A stretch of 41,490 nt of DNA, from NCBI GenBank assembly GCA_002733215.1, contig NVUY01000019.1, positions 20,904 through 62,393 of the forward strand, in the 5' to 3' direction. This stretch comes from Sulfurovum sp. (GTDB taxonomy: Bacteria > Campylobacterota > Campylobacteria > Campylobacterales > Sulfurovaceae). Shown piece by piece: positions 8,773 to 16,829 of this stretch; positions within the stretch are counted from its first letter, which is position 1; the number at the start of each line of letters is the position of its first letter. The notes below the pieces were generated by a model, which worked only from the letters and a program-made list of their open reading frames with translations, was not told where the DNA came from and did not search any database. The position numbers and the translations under genes were made by a program.

Positions 8773-9521
8773 TGCAAGAATATTGGGAACTATATATGAA
8801 GAACTTAGAGGGTAAACCAGCCTCTATACAATTTAATGCGGGAATATCGATGGAGATAGATGATTTACAATACTCCCACCCCATCGTAGCTTTTGTAAAA
8901 GCAAAACTTAAAGAGCCAAATGAAAATGGATTAATCTCTGAAAATGAAGAGCCAGAGATACTTTTTATGGAAGACAAACTCGAAGCTTCTATGATCAAAT
9001 TCCGTATAGGAAAATATGTAGGACGTATCATTTCCGATGGCTATGTAACATTTTTGTATTATGTGCAGTTTACCTATAATTGGCCAGATTTTATTGAGTT
9101 TGCACTCAATGAGCATACAAGTTATGAGATAAGCAATGGACATAATGATGATGGGGAGTGGAATTATTATAAAAAATTACTCTACCCTACGGCAAAAGAG
9201 TGGCAACTCATCCAGAATCATAAAGTCTGTGACAACCTCAAAACGTCAGGAGACAACTTGTATTTAGTACGTGCTATAGAGCATAAACTCTATTTCCAAA
9301 ATGAAGATAAAAGAGATAGTTTGGTTGAGGTATTAGAAGAAAAAGGTTTTAAAATAAACGATGACTTAGTGAATGAAGACGGGGTAAAAGGCATTGGGTT
9401 CTATCGTTTAGATAAACCTTTTTACCATGATATTGATGCGATTACAATGAGTCTTATCGATATAGCAGAAGCCCATGATGCAGAGTATGATGGTTGGGAA
9501 ACAAGTGTGGTAAAGTCTTAA
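8772..9521 (+). CDS. DUF695 plus RraB-like (RNase E inhibitor B) two-domain protein
   Basis: The 249-residue soluble protein has a DUF695-like N-terminus (QEYWELYMKNLEGKPASIQF) and, from about residue 160, an RraB-like domain (VRAIEHKLYF, LEEKGFKI, then AEYDGWETSV). RraB proteins bind and inhibit RNase E in gammaproteobacteria; what this fusion does is not known. Its start overlaps the hypA stop, hinting at linked expression. Its stop overlaps the stop of the convergent protease gene (TTAA at 9518-9521). No signal peptide or membrane segment. Confidence 0.75.
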   Translation: MQEYWELYMKNLEGKPASIQFNAGISMEIDDLQYSHPIVAFVKAKLKEPNENGLISENEEPEILFMEDKLEASMIKFRIGKYVGRIISDGYVTFLYYVQFTYNWPDFIEFALNEHTSYEISNGHNDDGEWNYYKKLLYPTAKEWQLIQNHKVCDNLKTSGDNLYLVRAIEHKLYFQNEDKRDSLVEVLEEKGFKINDDLVNEDGVKGIGFYRLDKPFYHDIDAITMSLIDIAEAHDAEYDGWETSVVKS

Positions 9522-10054
9522 CCTATCATTACACCGGAGGGGTCTTTGGCCCTATCTATAATCTCTTGGAGTATTGTGGGATTATCTTTTGATGTATATT
9601 GAATGCCGTGTTTAGCAAGATACTGGAGTACTACGGATATGTAACCTTCAAAAGCATCTATAAGTTCATGACTTAATCCAAAGGCAAAGGTAACTTCCCC
9701 AGGAACAATACCAATGACAATGGCTTCTGGTATTTTTTTACCTTGAAGTTCCATCATATCCATACACTGAAGTATTCCTATTTCGTGAGCACCACCATTG
9801 TTAAGCCCGTAACCAGAAATTTCTTTGGCAGGTATGGCATAGATAGAGGCGGGAGTATCATTAAGTTGTAAACAATCCAATATGATGATATGATTATTTT
9901 CTTCTAATACATTGAGAAGATGTATACCTTCTACTCCACCATTGATAATTTTTATCTCTTCTGAGAAAGTATAATTTTCATTAAGATAGGTTGCAGCATA
10001 TACTCCTAACCCATCATCTTTTTGTAGTACATTTCCTATGCCTATGATTACCAT
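9518..10054 (-). CDS. Hydrogenase maturation protease homologue (HybD/HycI family)
   Basis: The 178 residues begin MVIIGIGNVLQKDDGLG. Metal-ligand positions known from HybD (E16, D62, H93) correspond here to D14, D60 (ILDC) and H90 (GAHEIG), so the nickel-sensing site looks intact. Family members cut the C-terminal tail of a large subunit after nickel insertion. The EchE in this window has no such tail, so the likely substrate is another [NiFe] hydrogenase encoded elsewhere. It lies 89 bp downstream of ssb on the same strand. Confidence 0.85.
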   Translation of the reverse strand: MVIIGIGNVLQKDDGLGVYAATYLNENYTFSEEIKIINGGVEGIHLLNVLEENNHIIILDCLQLNDTPASIYAIPAKEISGYGLNNGGAHEIGILQCMDMMELQGKKIPEAIVIGIVPGEVTFAFGLSHELIDAFEGYISVVLQYLAKHGIQYTSKDNPTILQEIIDRAKDPSGVMIG

Positions 10055-10143
10055 TGTTTATCCATTTTTTATGAAAGTCAAACTATCGCTCGATAATTAC
10101 TCAAGATATGAGAGAGTTTCTTACATTTCTGAGTTGTTATTGA

Positions 10144-10641
10144 TTAAAACGGTATTTCATCTTCATTGATGTCAATTTCTGGAATATTTGACGTAGGCTG
10201 TGGTGTAGATTTTGGTGCTGATTGTGCAGGCTGGCTATAGTTGTTCTGCGCAGGAGCAGAATAATCTGATCCGCCTTGCTGACTATATCCGTTGCCACCC
10301 ATAGGTGCTGCTTCATCTTTGCTACCTAGCATTTGAAGGTTCTCAACTGTGACTGAGTGTTTACTTCTTTTGCTTCCATCCTGTGCTGTCCACTGGTCTA
10401 ACTTCAATCTTCCGTCTACTAAAACTTTGCTGCCTTTACGTAAGTACTGATTTGCAATTTCAGCAGTTCTTCCAAAAAAAGTAAGGTCTACAAAAAGTAC
10501 CTCTTCTTTTTGTTCACCAGTTGCAGATTTGAATTTACGTGAAGTTGCTATGGCAGTGTTACCGATAGCAGCTCCGCTTTGTGTATATCTAATCTCAATA
10601 TCTCTGGTGAGGTTTCCGGCTAAAATAATCTTGTTGTACAT
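10144..10641 (-). CDS. ssb: Single-stranded DNA-binding protein
   Basis: The 165 residues have an N-terminal OB-fold (MYNKIILAGNLTRDIEIRYT, FVDLTFFGRTAEIANQYLRKG), a Gly/Gln/Pro-rich linker and the acidic DINEDEIPF tip that recruits partner proteins. It lies 26 bp after rpsF in the usual rpsF-ssb order. The rpsR gene that commonly follows is absent; the next gene is the hydrogenase protease homologue. Confidence 0.96.
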   Translation of the reverse strand: MYNKIILAGNLTRDIEIRYTQSGAAIGNTAIATSRKFKSATGEQKEEVLFVDLTFFGRTAEIANQYLRKGSKVLVDGRLKLDQWTAQDGSKRSKHSVTVENLQMLGSKDEAAPMGGNGYSQQGGSDYSAPAQNNYSQPAQSAPKSTPQPTSNIPEIDINEDEIPF

Positions 10642-10667
10642 AAGGTTGCTCCTGAGTTATGGGTTGA

Positions 10668-11093
10668 TTATGCTTCTGTTGCTTCAGCTTTTGGTGCTTC
10701 AGCTTCTGCTGTAGCTTCCGGTGCAACTTTTTCTGGTGTAGCTTCTACTGCTGCAGATTTTTTATTCGCTTGGGCTACAAGCTTGTCAAATTGTGCAAGC
10801 TCTTTATTTTTACTGTATTTTACAGTTAAAAACTTAATCACTTCTTCACTGATCTTAAGGTTTCTCTCAAGCTCATTGATCACACTACCTTCACCTTTAT
10901 AGAAAAGAACAGTATAGTAACCTCTGTCATTTTTCTCTACCGGGTAAGCAAGTCTTCTCATACCCATATCATTTGTAGCAAGAAGTTCTGCACCTTCTTT
11001 AGTAAGAATGTCTTTTATTTTTGCAATCTCTGCTGCAATCTCTTCTTCTGTCAATGTAGGTTTAATTACAAACAGTGTTTCATAACAAGTCAT
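10668..11093 (-). CDS. rpsF: 30S ribosomal protein S6
   Basis: The protein begins MTCYETLFVIKPTLTEEE and contains MGMRRLAYPVEKNDRGYYTVLFY, the S6 fold that pairs with S18. I chose ATG 11093, with AAAAGGAAACA just upstream; an in-frame ATG ten codons earlier has no such site and the extra residues do not fit S6. Beyond the usual core (about 100 residues) there is an Ala/Glu/Lys-rich tail to residue 141. TATATT about 40 bp upstream is a candidate -10. Confidence 0.95.
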   Translation of the reverse strand: MTCYETLFVIKPTLTEEEIAAEIAKIKDILTKEGAELLATNDMGMRRLAYPVEKNDRGYYTVLFYKGEGSVINELERNLKISEEVIKFLTVKYSKNKELAQFDKLVAQANKKSAAVEATPEKVAPEATAEAEAPKAEATEA

Positions 11094-11173
11094 ATTGTTT
11101 CCTTTTGGTTTAATAGCCCACATAAATGCGAATATACAGTAGTTATTCGTCCAAAAATGAGCAAGAATTTTGG

Positions 11174-11200
11174 AAGCGGTATGTTACAATAATACCGCTT
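11174..11200. terminator. Hairpin between rpsF and the Rieske gene
   Basis: AAGCGGTAT (11174-11182) pairs perfectly with ATACCGCTT (11192-11200) around a nine-base loop. It sits between divergent rpsF and the Rieske gene, upstream of the likely rpsF -10. It could insulate the two promoters or form a transcript leader. No clear T-tract follows it, so the terminator label is tentative. Confidence 0.4.
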
Positions 11201-11309
11201 AATCGCACATTAGATAATTTTTTAGCTATTTTTTTGCAATAAACCTTTAACATTAATCAATTACCCTGTACTATTTGTTTAAGTTAACTTATTATAAAAG
11301 GATTTATTT

Positions 11310-12035
11310 ATGGAAAGAAGAAATTTCTTACGTTTATCAGCAACATCAGCAATGGCAGTCGCTGTCGCACCCTCACTCATCACACAAAAGCTTTATGCAG
11401 AAGACGGGAGTCTCTTTCAAACATTTGAAAAAGTACAACTCAAAGATTCTGAAGGCAACCCAATGAAATCAGCTACATTGATAGAAGAAGAAAATTATGT
11501 ATTTAATTATCCTCATGCAGCAACACCTGCTATTATGGTTAACCTTCTATCACCTGCAAATAAAGACGTTAAGCTAAAGGCTGAAGACGGAACAGAGTAT
11601 GTATTTAGAGGTGGTATAGGAGCAAAAGGTACAATCGTAGCATATTCAGCTATTTGTGCACATCAGCTTACCTACCCACAAAAATCAATGAGTATGTTTC
11701 AATATGTTCCTACAACAGGAAAAACACTTGCCTATGAACATGCAGGAGTTTTTGTCTGTACTTCACATCTTGCAGCATATGATCCGAAGCAAGGTGGAAA
11801 AGTTTTGGGGGGTCCGGCAAAACAGGGACTTGCCTCTATCATTCTTGAAATAGATGCAGATGACAACATTTGGGCAGTGGCAGTACTGGGTCCAAATAAA
11901 TTTCAAGAATTCTTTGATGCATTTAAGCAAGATCTTAAAGCAGAATATGGAAGAAGAGGTGCCAAAAAACTTGTTAAAACAGAAGCAGTAGTCAAAACAC
12001 TTAAAAACTATTCTGCGGAAATCATCCAGGCGTAA
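11310..12035 (+). CDS. Tat-exported Rieske [2Fe-2S] protein
   Basis: The 241 residues start with a twin-arginine signal, MERRNFLRLS, then a hydrophobic stretch ending near residue 30. The Rieske cluster ligands are C116-x-H118 (ICAHQ) and C150-x2-H153 (CTSH), followed by a Gly/Pro turn, GGKVLGGPAKQGL. The domain resembles arsenite-oxidase and bc1-type Rieske subunits but stands outside any bc1 operon. AAAAGGA lies nine bases before the ATG. The next gene is a Tat-exported FccB-like flavoprotein, so it may be an electron partner of that enzyme at the periplasmic face; that pairing is inference. Confidence 0.85.
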   Translation: MERRNFLRLSATSAMAVAVAPSLITQKLYAEDGSLFQTFEKVQLKDSEGNPMKSATLIEEENYVFNYPHAATPAIMVNLLSPANKDVKLKAEDGTEYVFRGGIGAKGTIVAYSAICAHQLTYPQKSMSMFQYVPTTGKTLAYEHAGVFVCTSHLAAYDPKQGGKVLGGPAKQGLASIILEIDADDNIWAVAVLGPNKFQEFFDAFKQDLKAEYGRRGAKKLVKTEAVVKTLKNYSAEIIQA

Positions 12036-12046
12036 TCTCCCTATAT

Positions 12047-12073
12047 AAGGTATGATAAAGTCTATCATACCTT
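12047..12073 (+). terminator. Perfect 11-bp hairpin after the Rieske gene
   Basis: AAGGTATGATA (12047-12057) and TATCATACCTT (12063-12073) enclose a five-base loop, 11 bases after the Rieske stop. A short T-rich stretch follows. It probably ends or attenuates the Rieske transcript, leaving the flavoprotein gene about 160 bp downstream to its own promoter. Confidence 0.6.
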
Positions 12074-12234
12074 GCTCTTATCTCCAAAATTAACCGCTGT
12101 GCCCTTTTGCTACATCTTCAAAAAAAATTATAAATAACTTCATAATTATTGTTAATATACAATTTTTCTGTCATAATTTAATTACTTTATATTATGTAAA
12201 GAGATTAACAATATAATTCTAAATAGGAGACATT

Positions 12235-13605
12235 ATGGCAATGAACAGAAGAGACACATTTAAACTGGCAGGTGTAGCAGCGGCAGCAGCAGCTATGCCA
12301 AGCATGGCAGTGGCAAGCGAGAAAAAAGCAGCAGCTAAAAAAGCAGGTGGTAAATCCGTAGTAATTATCGGTGGAGGTTTTGGTGGTTTGACTATGGCCA
12401 AAGCACTTAAGAAGAAAGATAAAAATATTGATGTGACAGTGATTGAAAAAAATAACATTTTCATGGCATGTCCTTTCTCCAATGCACTACTTGGTGGACT
12501 TGACGGTGTAACACTTTCTACATTTGTAGGTGATTATTACCAGCCGTCAGCGAAATACGGTTACAACTTTGTTAACTCAGAAGTAACAGCCATAGACAGA
12601 AAAGCGAAAACAGTATCAACAACGACTGCGGGTGATATTGCATATGATATTCTCGTACTCTCTCCGGGTATTGCGTATGATTATGAAAAACAATTCCCAA
12701 AATGGGATGCAGATAAGATTGAACAGGTAAGACAAGCATGTCCGGGAGCATTAATTTCTGGTAGTAATGAGCATGTTGCACTTCATAGACAACTTGAAAA
12801 TATGGATGATGGTAACGTGATCATTGTACCACCTGCAAAAGGTAAATTCAGATGTCCTCCGGCGCCATATGAAAGAACAGCAATGATAGCCAACTACATT
12901 AAAAATGAAGGTATCAAAGGTAAAGTTATTGTTCTTGATACCAGAGGTGGAAAATTTGCAAAAGCCAAAGCATTTAAAGAGTCATGGGCAGATATATTCC
13001 CGGATATCATTGAATACAAAGGTTTTACTAACGTTACTGATGTAGATCCTGTAGCAAAAACGATCACTTATACTGAGTTTAAAGATGCTGATGATGAAAA
13101 AGGTGTCTCTAAAACTGAGAAATATGAGGTATGTAGTCTTATTCCTATCAACAAATGTTCACCGGTAATCGCTATGGCAGGTGTTGAAGTGAATGCTTCA
13201 GGCTATGGTCTTATGGATGGTTACAGCTTCAGATCTAAAACAGATTCAAACGTTTACATCATCGGTGATGCTGTAACTCACGCTATCCCGCCAAGTGGTC
13301 AAACAGCTATCTGGGGTGCACACAGAGCAGCAGGTCAGATCGTAGCGCAGCTTAACGGTAAAGTGGATGATCCTAAAGCAGGTCTTCCGGCTAAAGCAGC
13401 CAACGTATGCTTCTCAATGGTAGGCGGAAAACCAGAAGAAGCAATTATGGTTACTCACACTTTCTCAGCAGATAAGAGTGGTAAACTTAAAGGTAAAGGA
13501 AATGTACCTAAGCCAAAAGATGGTAATGGTAAATTTAGATCTAAAGGTACTGCGAAAGCTACTAGAGAGTGGTTTGCAGGCGTAATGAGAGAAATGTTCG
13601 CTTAA
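12235..13605 (+). CDS. FccB/SoxF-like sulfide dehydrogenase flavoprotein (Tat-exported)
   Basis: The 456 residues begin with a Tat signal, MNRRDTFKLAGVAAAAAAMP, then the FAD-binding SVVIIGGGFGGLTMAKALKK (G46-G51). Cysteines occur at C79 (MACPFSN) and further on in RQACPG, KFRCPPAPYERTAMIANYI and INKCSP; FIIGD-type FAD contact NVYIIGDA and the C-terminal FCSD-like part are present. This matches flavocytochrome c sulfide dehydrogenase flavoprotein subunits and SoxF. The usual cytochrome subunit FccA is not adjacent; a Rieske protein precedes it. TAGGAGA precedes the ATG. Probable role: periplasmic sulfide or polysulfide oxidation. Confidence 0.8.
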   Translation: MAMNRRDTFKLAGVAAAAAAMPSMAVASEKKAAAKKAGGKSVVIIGGGFGGLTMAKALKKKDKNIDVTVIEKNNIFMACPFSNALLGGLDGVTLSTFVGDYYQPSAKYGYNFVNSEVTAIDRKAKTVSTTTAGDIAYDILVLSPGIAYDYEKQFPKWDADKIEQVRQACPGALISGSNEHVALHRQLENMDDGNVIIVPPAKGKFRCPPAPYERTAMIANYIKNEGIKGKVIVLDTRGGKFAKAKAFKESWADIFPDIIEYKGFTNVTDVDPVAKTITYTEFKDADDEKGVSKTEKYEVCSLIPINKCSPVIAMAGVEVNASGYGLMDGYSFRSKTDSNVYIIGDAVTHAIPPSGQTAIWGAHRAAGQIVAQLNGKVDDPKAGLPAKAANVCFSMVGGKPEEAIMVTHTFSADKSGKLKGKGNVPKPKDGNGKFRSKGTAKATREWFAGVMREMFA

Positions 13606-13726
13606 TCGTCGATCTTTTCGATATTTTGCACTCATCTTTGAAAGATGGGTGCAGTTACATACTGACGTATGCTCCTTTACACATCTTCCAAATCTAAGCA
13701 CAAACTATCAAAAATCTTCGATGACT
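13606..13726 (+). repeat. Repeated two-hairpin intergenic element, copy 1
   Basis: The element begins at the stop of the fccB-like gene. Hairpin 1 pairs GCACTCATC (13628-13636) with GATGGGTGC (13644-13652). Hairpin 2 pairs CATAC (13658-13662) with GTATG (13667-13671). It ends in a CAAACTATCAAAAATCTTCG block whose complement resembles the start of the element. The same layout lies after ilvC at 24179. It may be a dispersed element that acts as a transcript end. Confidence 0.65.
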
Positions 13727-13748
13727 ATTTATCTAAATTATGTCAAAA

Positions 13749-13783
13749 TTTCTAATTTCTAATTTCTAATTTCTAATTTCTAA
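13749..13783. repeat. Heptanucleotide tandem repeat TTTCTAA x5
   Basis: Five perfect copies of TTTCTAA, covering the stop codon of holA (13780-13782) and its downstream flank. Such arrays change copy number by slipped-strand replication. Here a change would alter only the 3' end or stop position of holA. Confidence 0.9.
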
Positions 13784-14757
13784 AGATAAGCCTGTAGTTT
13801 TATCAACATACTGTAAAGTAAAACTTCTTTTTGTGTGGATGGGGCTTTTTTTATGAGTATTTCGCTCTCTAACAAATGTTCAAATATTTTCAACAGTGTT
13901 GCTGATTTTACACGTAAGGCTAACTGTGCTTTTTGGTCTTCTATTGGTTTGGGTAGTTTGTAGCCGAGAATGGCTGCTGAATCTACGTGCCCGTTGAGTT
14001 TAATGTATGCATGAAAGAGGAAGATCTGATTTACGAAATATTGGGTTGCTCTGAGTATGTCTGCTTCATCTTCTCCCATTTCTAGCAGTTTAGTGATCAT
14101 GTCAGTGATAGGCTTTTTGTTAAAGAGGTCTATGAGTAATTGTTCTGTTGCCAAAGGGGAGGTTGAGTAAACCAGTCTGTCTATGTCCTTAGAGGTGACT
14201 TTCATACCGAGTATGGCAAGTTTATCCAGTTCATTTGTACAGAGTGCCAGGTTGTTGTTGAGCACCAGCATGAGATGCTGTAGGGCATAATGATCGATAT
14301 CCAATTGTATCTTCTGTGCTTTCTGCTGCAGTACTGCTATCCCATCACGGATATTAGGTTCAAAAAAACGTACCCAAACACCGCCTTTTTTCTCTGTAAA
14401 GGCAGATTGCATACTCTTGGCATCTTTCGCTGCTCCAGAGTAACCGTATAGGAAGTAGTTGTCTGGATTTCTATTGGCAAGTGCTATGAGAATATCCAGC
14501 TCTTTTTTAGGTATTTTCTTCTCCTGTTTTACGACCAGAAGATTTGTCCCGCCAAATAAAGAAGTCTGAGAGAGGAAATTCTTCGCTTGTTCAAAATTCC
14601 ACTCATCATGATAAAGACTCAGCATACTCTCTTTGGCATCTGTTTTTTTGATATAAGTATCAATGTAAAAATCTATAAGATAATCATTCTCACCGTAAAA
14701 GAGAACAGCTTTGGGAAAAGTCTGTTTAAGACGCTGGTCAAATTCTCTCTGGTACAT
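13780..14757 (-). CDS. holA: DNA polymerase III delta subunit (clamp loader)
   Basis: The 325 residues have the divergent Campylobacterota HolA form: MYQREFDQRLKQTFPKAVLFYGENDYLIDFYID opens the AAA-like domain, with IRDGIAVLQQKAQKI and NNLALCTNELDKLAI in the middle and a helical C-terminal region. It opens the sliding clamp within the loader complex. Its ATG overlaps the rnr stop (TAATG at 14755-14759), so it is translated with rnr. The stop codon lies inside a heptamer repeat. Confidence 0.85.
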   Translation of the reverse strand: MYQREFDQRLKQTFPKAVLFYGENDYLIDFYIDTYIKKTDAKESMLSLYHDEWNFEQAKNFLSQTSLFGGTNLLVVKQEKKIPKKELDILIALANRNPDNYFLYGYSGAAKDAKSMQSAFTEKKGGVWVRFFEPNIRDGIAVLQQKAQKIQLDIDHYALQHLMLVLNNNLALCTNELDKLAILGMKVTSKDIDRLVYSTSPLATEQLLIDLFNKKPITDMITKLLEMGEDEADILRATQYFVNQIFLFHAYIKLNGHVDSAAILGYKLPKPIEDQKAQLALRVKSATLLKIFEHLLESEILIKKAPSTQKEVLLYSMLIKLQAYL

Positions 14758-16742
14758 TAAAGCAGCTCCATTTCATCTTTACTCAACTTTTCAACAAGTT
14801 CTACCATGATGATGGCTTGTGGGATGTTCGCTTCGTTGATCTTTACTTTGACCCTGTCAAAAAGCATGACATCATCCCCTTTAAGGTGAACGGTGATCCC
14901 TTTGATATCACCTTTTAGCACAGCTTTGGCACTTTCTCCTGCTTCTATGATCTCTGCTTCGAAGATCTCATCCAAATGCTCTGCTGCCCAACGTGCAAAT
15001 TTACGGTCTCGGAAGTCCCATTCCGCTTTAGTGGCTTCTCGTTCTAGTTCAGAGACCCTTGCACAGAGGGGTTCTATGTTTCGCAAGAGGTAAGATGCCT
15101 CCTCTACCTCTTCTCGTAGTTGTGTTTTGATGAGACGGTGCAGTATGAGGTCTGCGTATCGACGTATGGGTGAGGTAAAGTGGCTGTAGTGTGAAAATCC
15201 TAAACCAAAATGTCCTACATTATGTGCATTATATTCGGCACGACGTAAAGACTTAATGACCATAGAGTCTACTTCTGAAGCCAGTCCCATTTTTTCTGCT
15301 TCTTTTTGTATGGCACGTATGAGTGAAGGAGAGTCTTCATACTCTTCCACATAGAGACCGATCGCGGCTAACTCAGCAAGCAGTGCTTCTATCTTGGAAA
15401 GCTGCGGGGGTTCGTGTATACGGAAGATACCTGGTTCATCTTCTTTTGCACCTCCACCGCTAAAACGTTTAGCAGAAGCCTGGTTTGCTAAAAGCATACA
15501 CTCCTCGATGAGTGAGTGTGATGGAGTCCCCGTTTCTATCTGTGTAGCTGTAAGTAAATGTTCTGCGTTGATGCTGAGTCTGGTTTCTTCAGATCTAAAA
15601 TCAAAGCCGTTTTTGAGTCTTTCTTTGCGCAGTTTAACTGTGATTTGTTGTAAAGGAAGCAGCCATGTTAAGATATGGGCTACGGTACCTGTGATACCTT
15701 CTGTACCCTCGTCAAGTATTTTATCTATATTCTCATAATTAAAACGGTGTTTAGAGTGGATGATCGCTTCAAAAAACTCTTCTTTTACGGGTTTAAAGGT
15801 TGCTCTATCCAGCGCGATCTTCGCGACAAAGGCAAGCCGGTCCACTTTAGGTTTGAGTGAACAGATATTTTCAGAAAGTTCCCTGGGAAGCATAGGGAAA
15901 GATTTATGCGGCAGATAGGTGGTAAACCCTCTTTTTTTTGCTTCTTTGTCTATGTTGCTAAAGTAGGGGACATAATGGCTCACATCGGCGATAGCCACAT
16001 ACAGTGTGTAGCTTTCCCTGTCAAAGTAGATCGCATCATCAAAATCTTTTGCAGTGACGGGGTCGATGGTACAAAAATCAAGATGACTAAGGTCTACACG
16101 GTCTGGATGCTCCTCTTTGCTGACTTCGATCTCGACATCCAGTGCATCAGTAATACAGGCTTCAGGAAAAGCATCTTCCCTGTCATAAAGGGCAAGTGAG
16201 ATCTTTTCATCCACTCTTGGATCGGCCAAATGACCAAATACTTCCAGAACTTTGTCATCATCCACATCCACTTTTAAAACAGTACCTAACTTAAACGCTT
16301 TGAGATCCATCCCTTTCATCACGGCATGGGTGGGTTCTCCTGTTCGGATATTGAGTATCAGGAAATTATCCTGTTCATCTCTGTGTGTATAGGCGATGGT
16401 AAAAAGATGTGCTTTGCTGATCACAAGTTTGACTATACCGCTGGCACGTCCACGTCTTGCGATGACACGTTTAGCCACGACCACATCCCCATGCTTGGCA
16501 CCCCAAAGATGGTCAGGTTCTACAAGCAAGTCTCTTTGTTCTTTAAATTCTGATTCAACGTAACCTCTGCCGTCTTTACCGATGTAAAGTCTGCCTGTAC
16601 GATAGAGAGAATGTAATTTCCACAATCCTTCTACTTCTTCTATGGCACCCAATTGCTGTAAAGCTTGAAAAGAGTTTTGGTCTTCTTGTTCGATGTCTGG
16701 AATGAGACAACCGTTGGTGATCTGTATGGCAAAAGGAGACAA
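14757..16742 (-). CDS. rnr: Ribonuclease R (RNase II/RNB family)
   Basis: The 661 residues comprise N-terminal cold-shock-like RNA-binding parts (LWGAKHGDVVVAKRVI), the RNB catalytic domain with the Mg-binding aspartates in IDPVTAKDFDDAIYFD and the YVAIADVSHYV and SPIRRYADLILHRL motifs, and a C-terminal S1-like part. It degrades structured RNA from the 3' end. The length suits the compact Campylobacterota RNase R. It overlaps holA, and a heptamer repeat lies 28 bp before its start. Confidence 0.93.
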   Translation of the reverse strand: MSPFAIQITNGCLIPDIEQEDQNSFQALQQLGAIEEVEGLWKLHSLYRTGRLYIGKDGRGYVESEFKEQRDLLVEPDHLWGAKHGDVVVAKRVIARRGRASGIVKLVISKAHLFTIAYTHRDEQDNFLILNIRTGEPTHAVMKGMDLKAFKLGTVLKVDVDDDKVLEVFGHLADPRVDEKISLALYDREDAFPEACITDALDVEIEVSKEEHPDRVDLSHLDFCTIDPVTAKDFDDAIYFDRESYTLYVAIADVSHYVPYFSNIDKEAKKRGFTTYLPHKSFPMLPRELSENICSLKPKVDRLAFVAKIALDRATFKPVKEEFFEAIIHSKHRFNYENIDKILDEGTEGITGTVAHILTWLLPLQQITVKLRKERLKNGFDFRSEETRLSINAEHLLTATQIETGTPSHSLIEECMLLANQASAKRFSGGGAKEDEPGIFRIHEPPQLSKIEALLAELAAIGLYVEEYEDSPSLIRAIQKEAEKMGLASEVDSMVIKSLRRAEYNAHNVGHFGLGFSHYSHFTSPIRRYADLILHRLIKTQLREEVEEASYLLRNIEPLCARVSELEREATKAEWDFRDRKFARWAAEHLDEIFEAEIIEAGESAKAVLKGDIKGITVHLKGDDVMLFDRVKVKINEANIPQAIIMVELVEKLSKDEMELL

Positions 16743-16770
16743 TTAGAGACCTCCTGTTGAGGTATCTAAA

Positions 16771-16798
16771 GTGGGTAGTGGGTAATGGGTAATGGGTA
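16771..16798. repeat. Heptanucleotide tandem repeat RTGGGTA x4
   Basis: Four heptamers, GTGGGTA twice then ATGGGTA twice, lie in the 87-base gap between htpX and rnr, just upstream of the rnr start. Copy-number change here could alter spacing in the rnr promoter or leader. A second, unrelated heptamer array lies at the other end of the same operon. Confidence 0.85.
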
Positions 16799-16829
16799 GA
16801 ATAATGTCTGTTTTCATTTGTGAATTATA

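Noticed and set aside
13749..13783. CRISPR-like array
   Set aside because: Units are seven bases with no spacers; it is a simple tandem repeat. No CRISPR array or cas gene was seen anywhere in the window.
14893..16553. Several plus-strand frames opposite rnr
   Set aside because: The minus strand encodes a complete RNase R with all RNB motifs; the others show no domain, start site or conservation signal.
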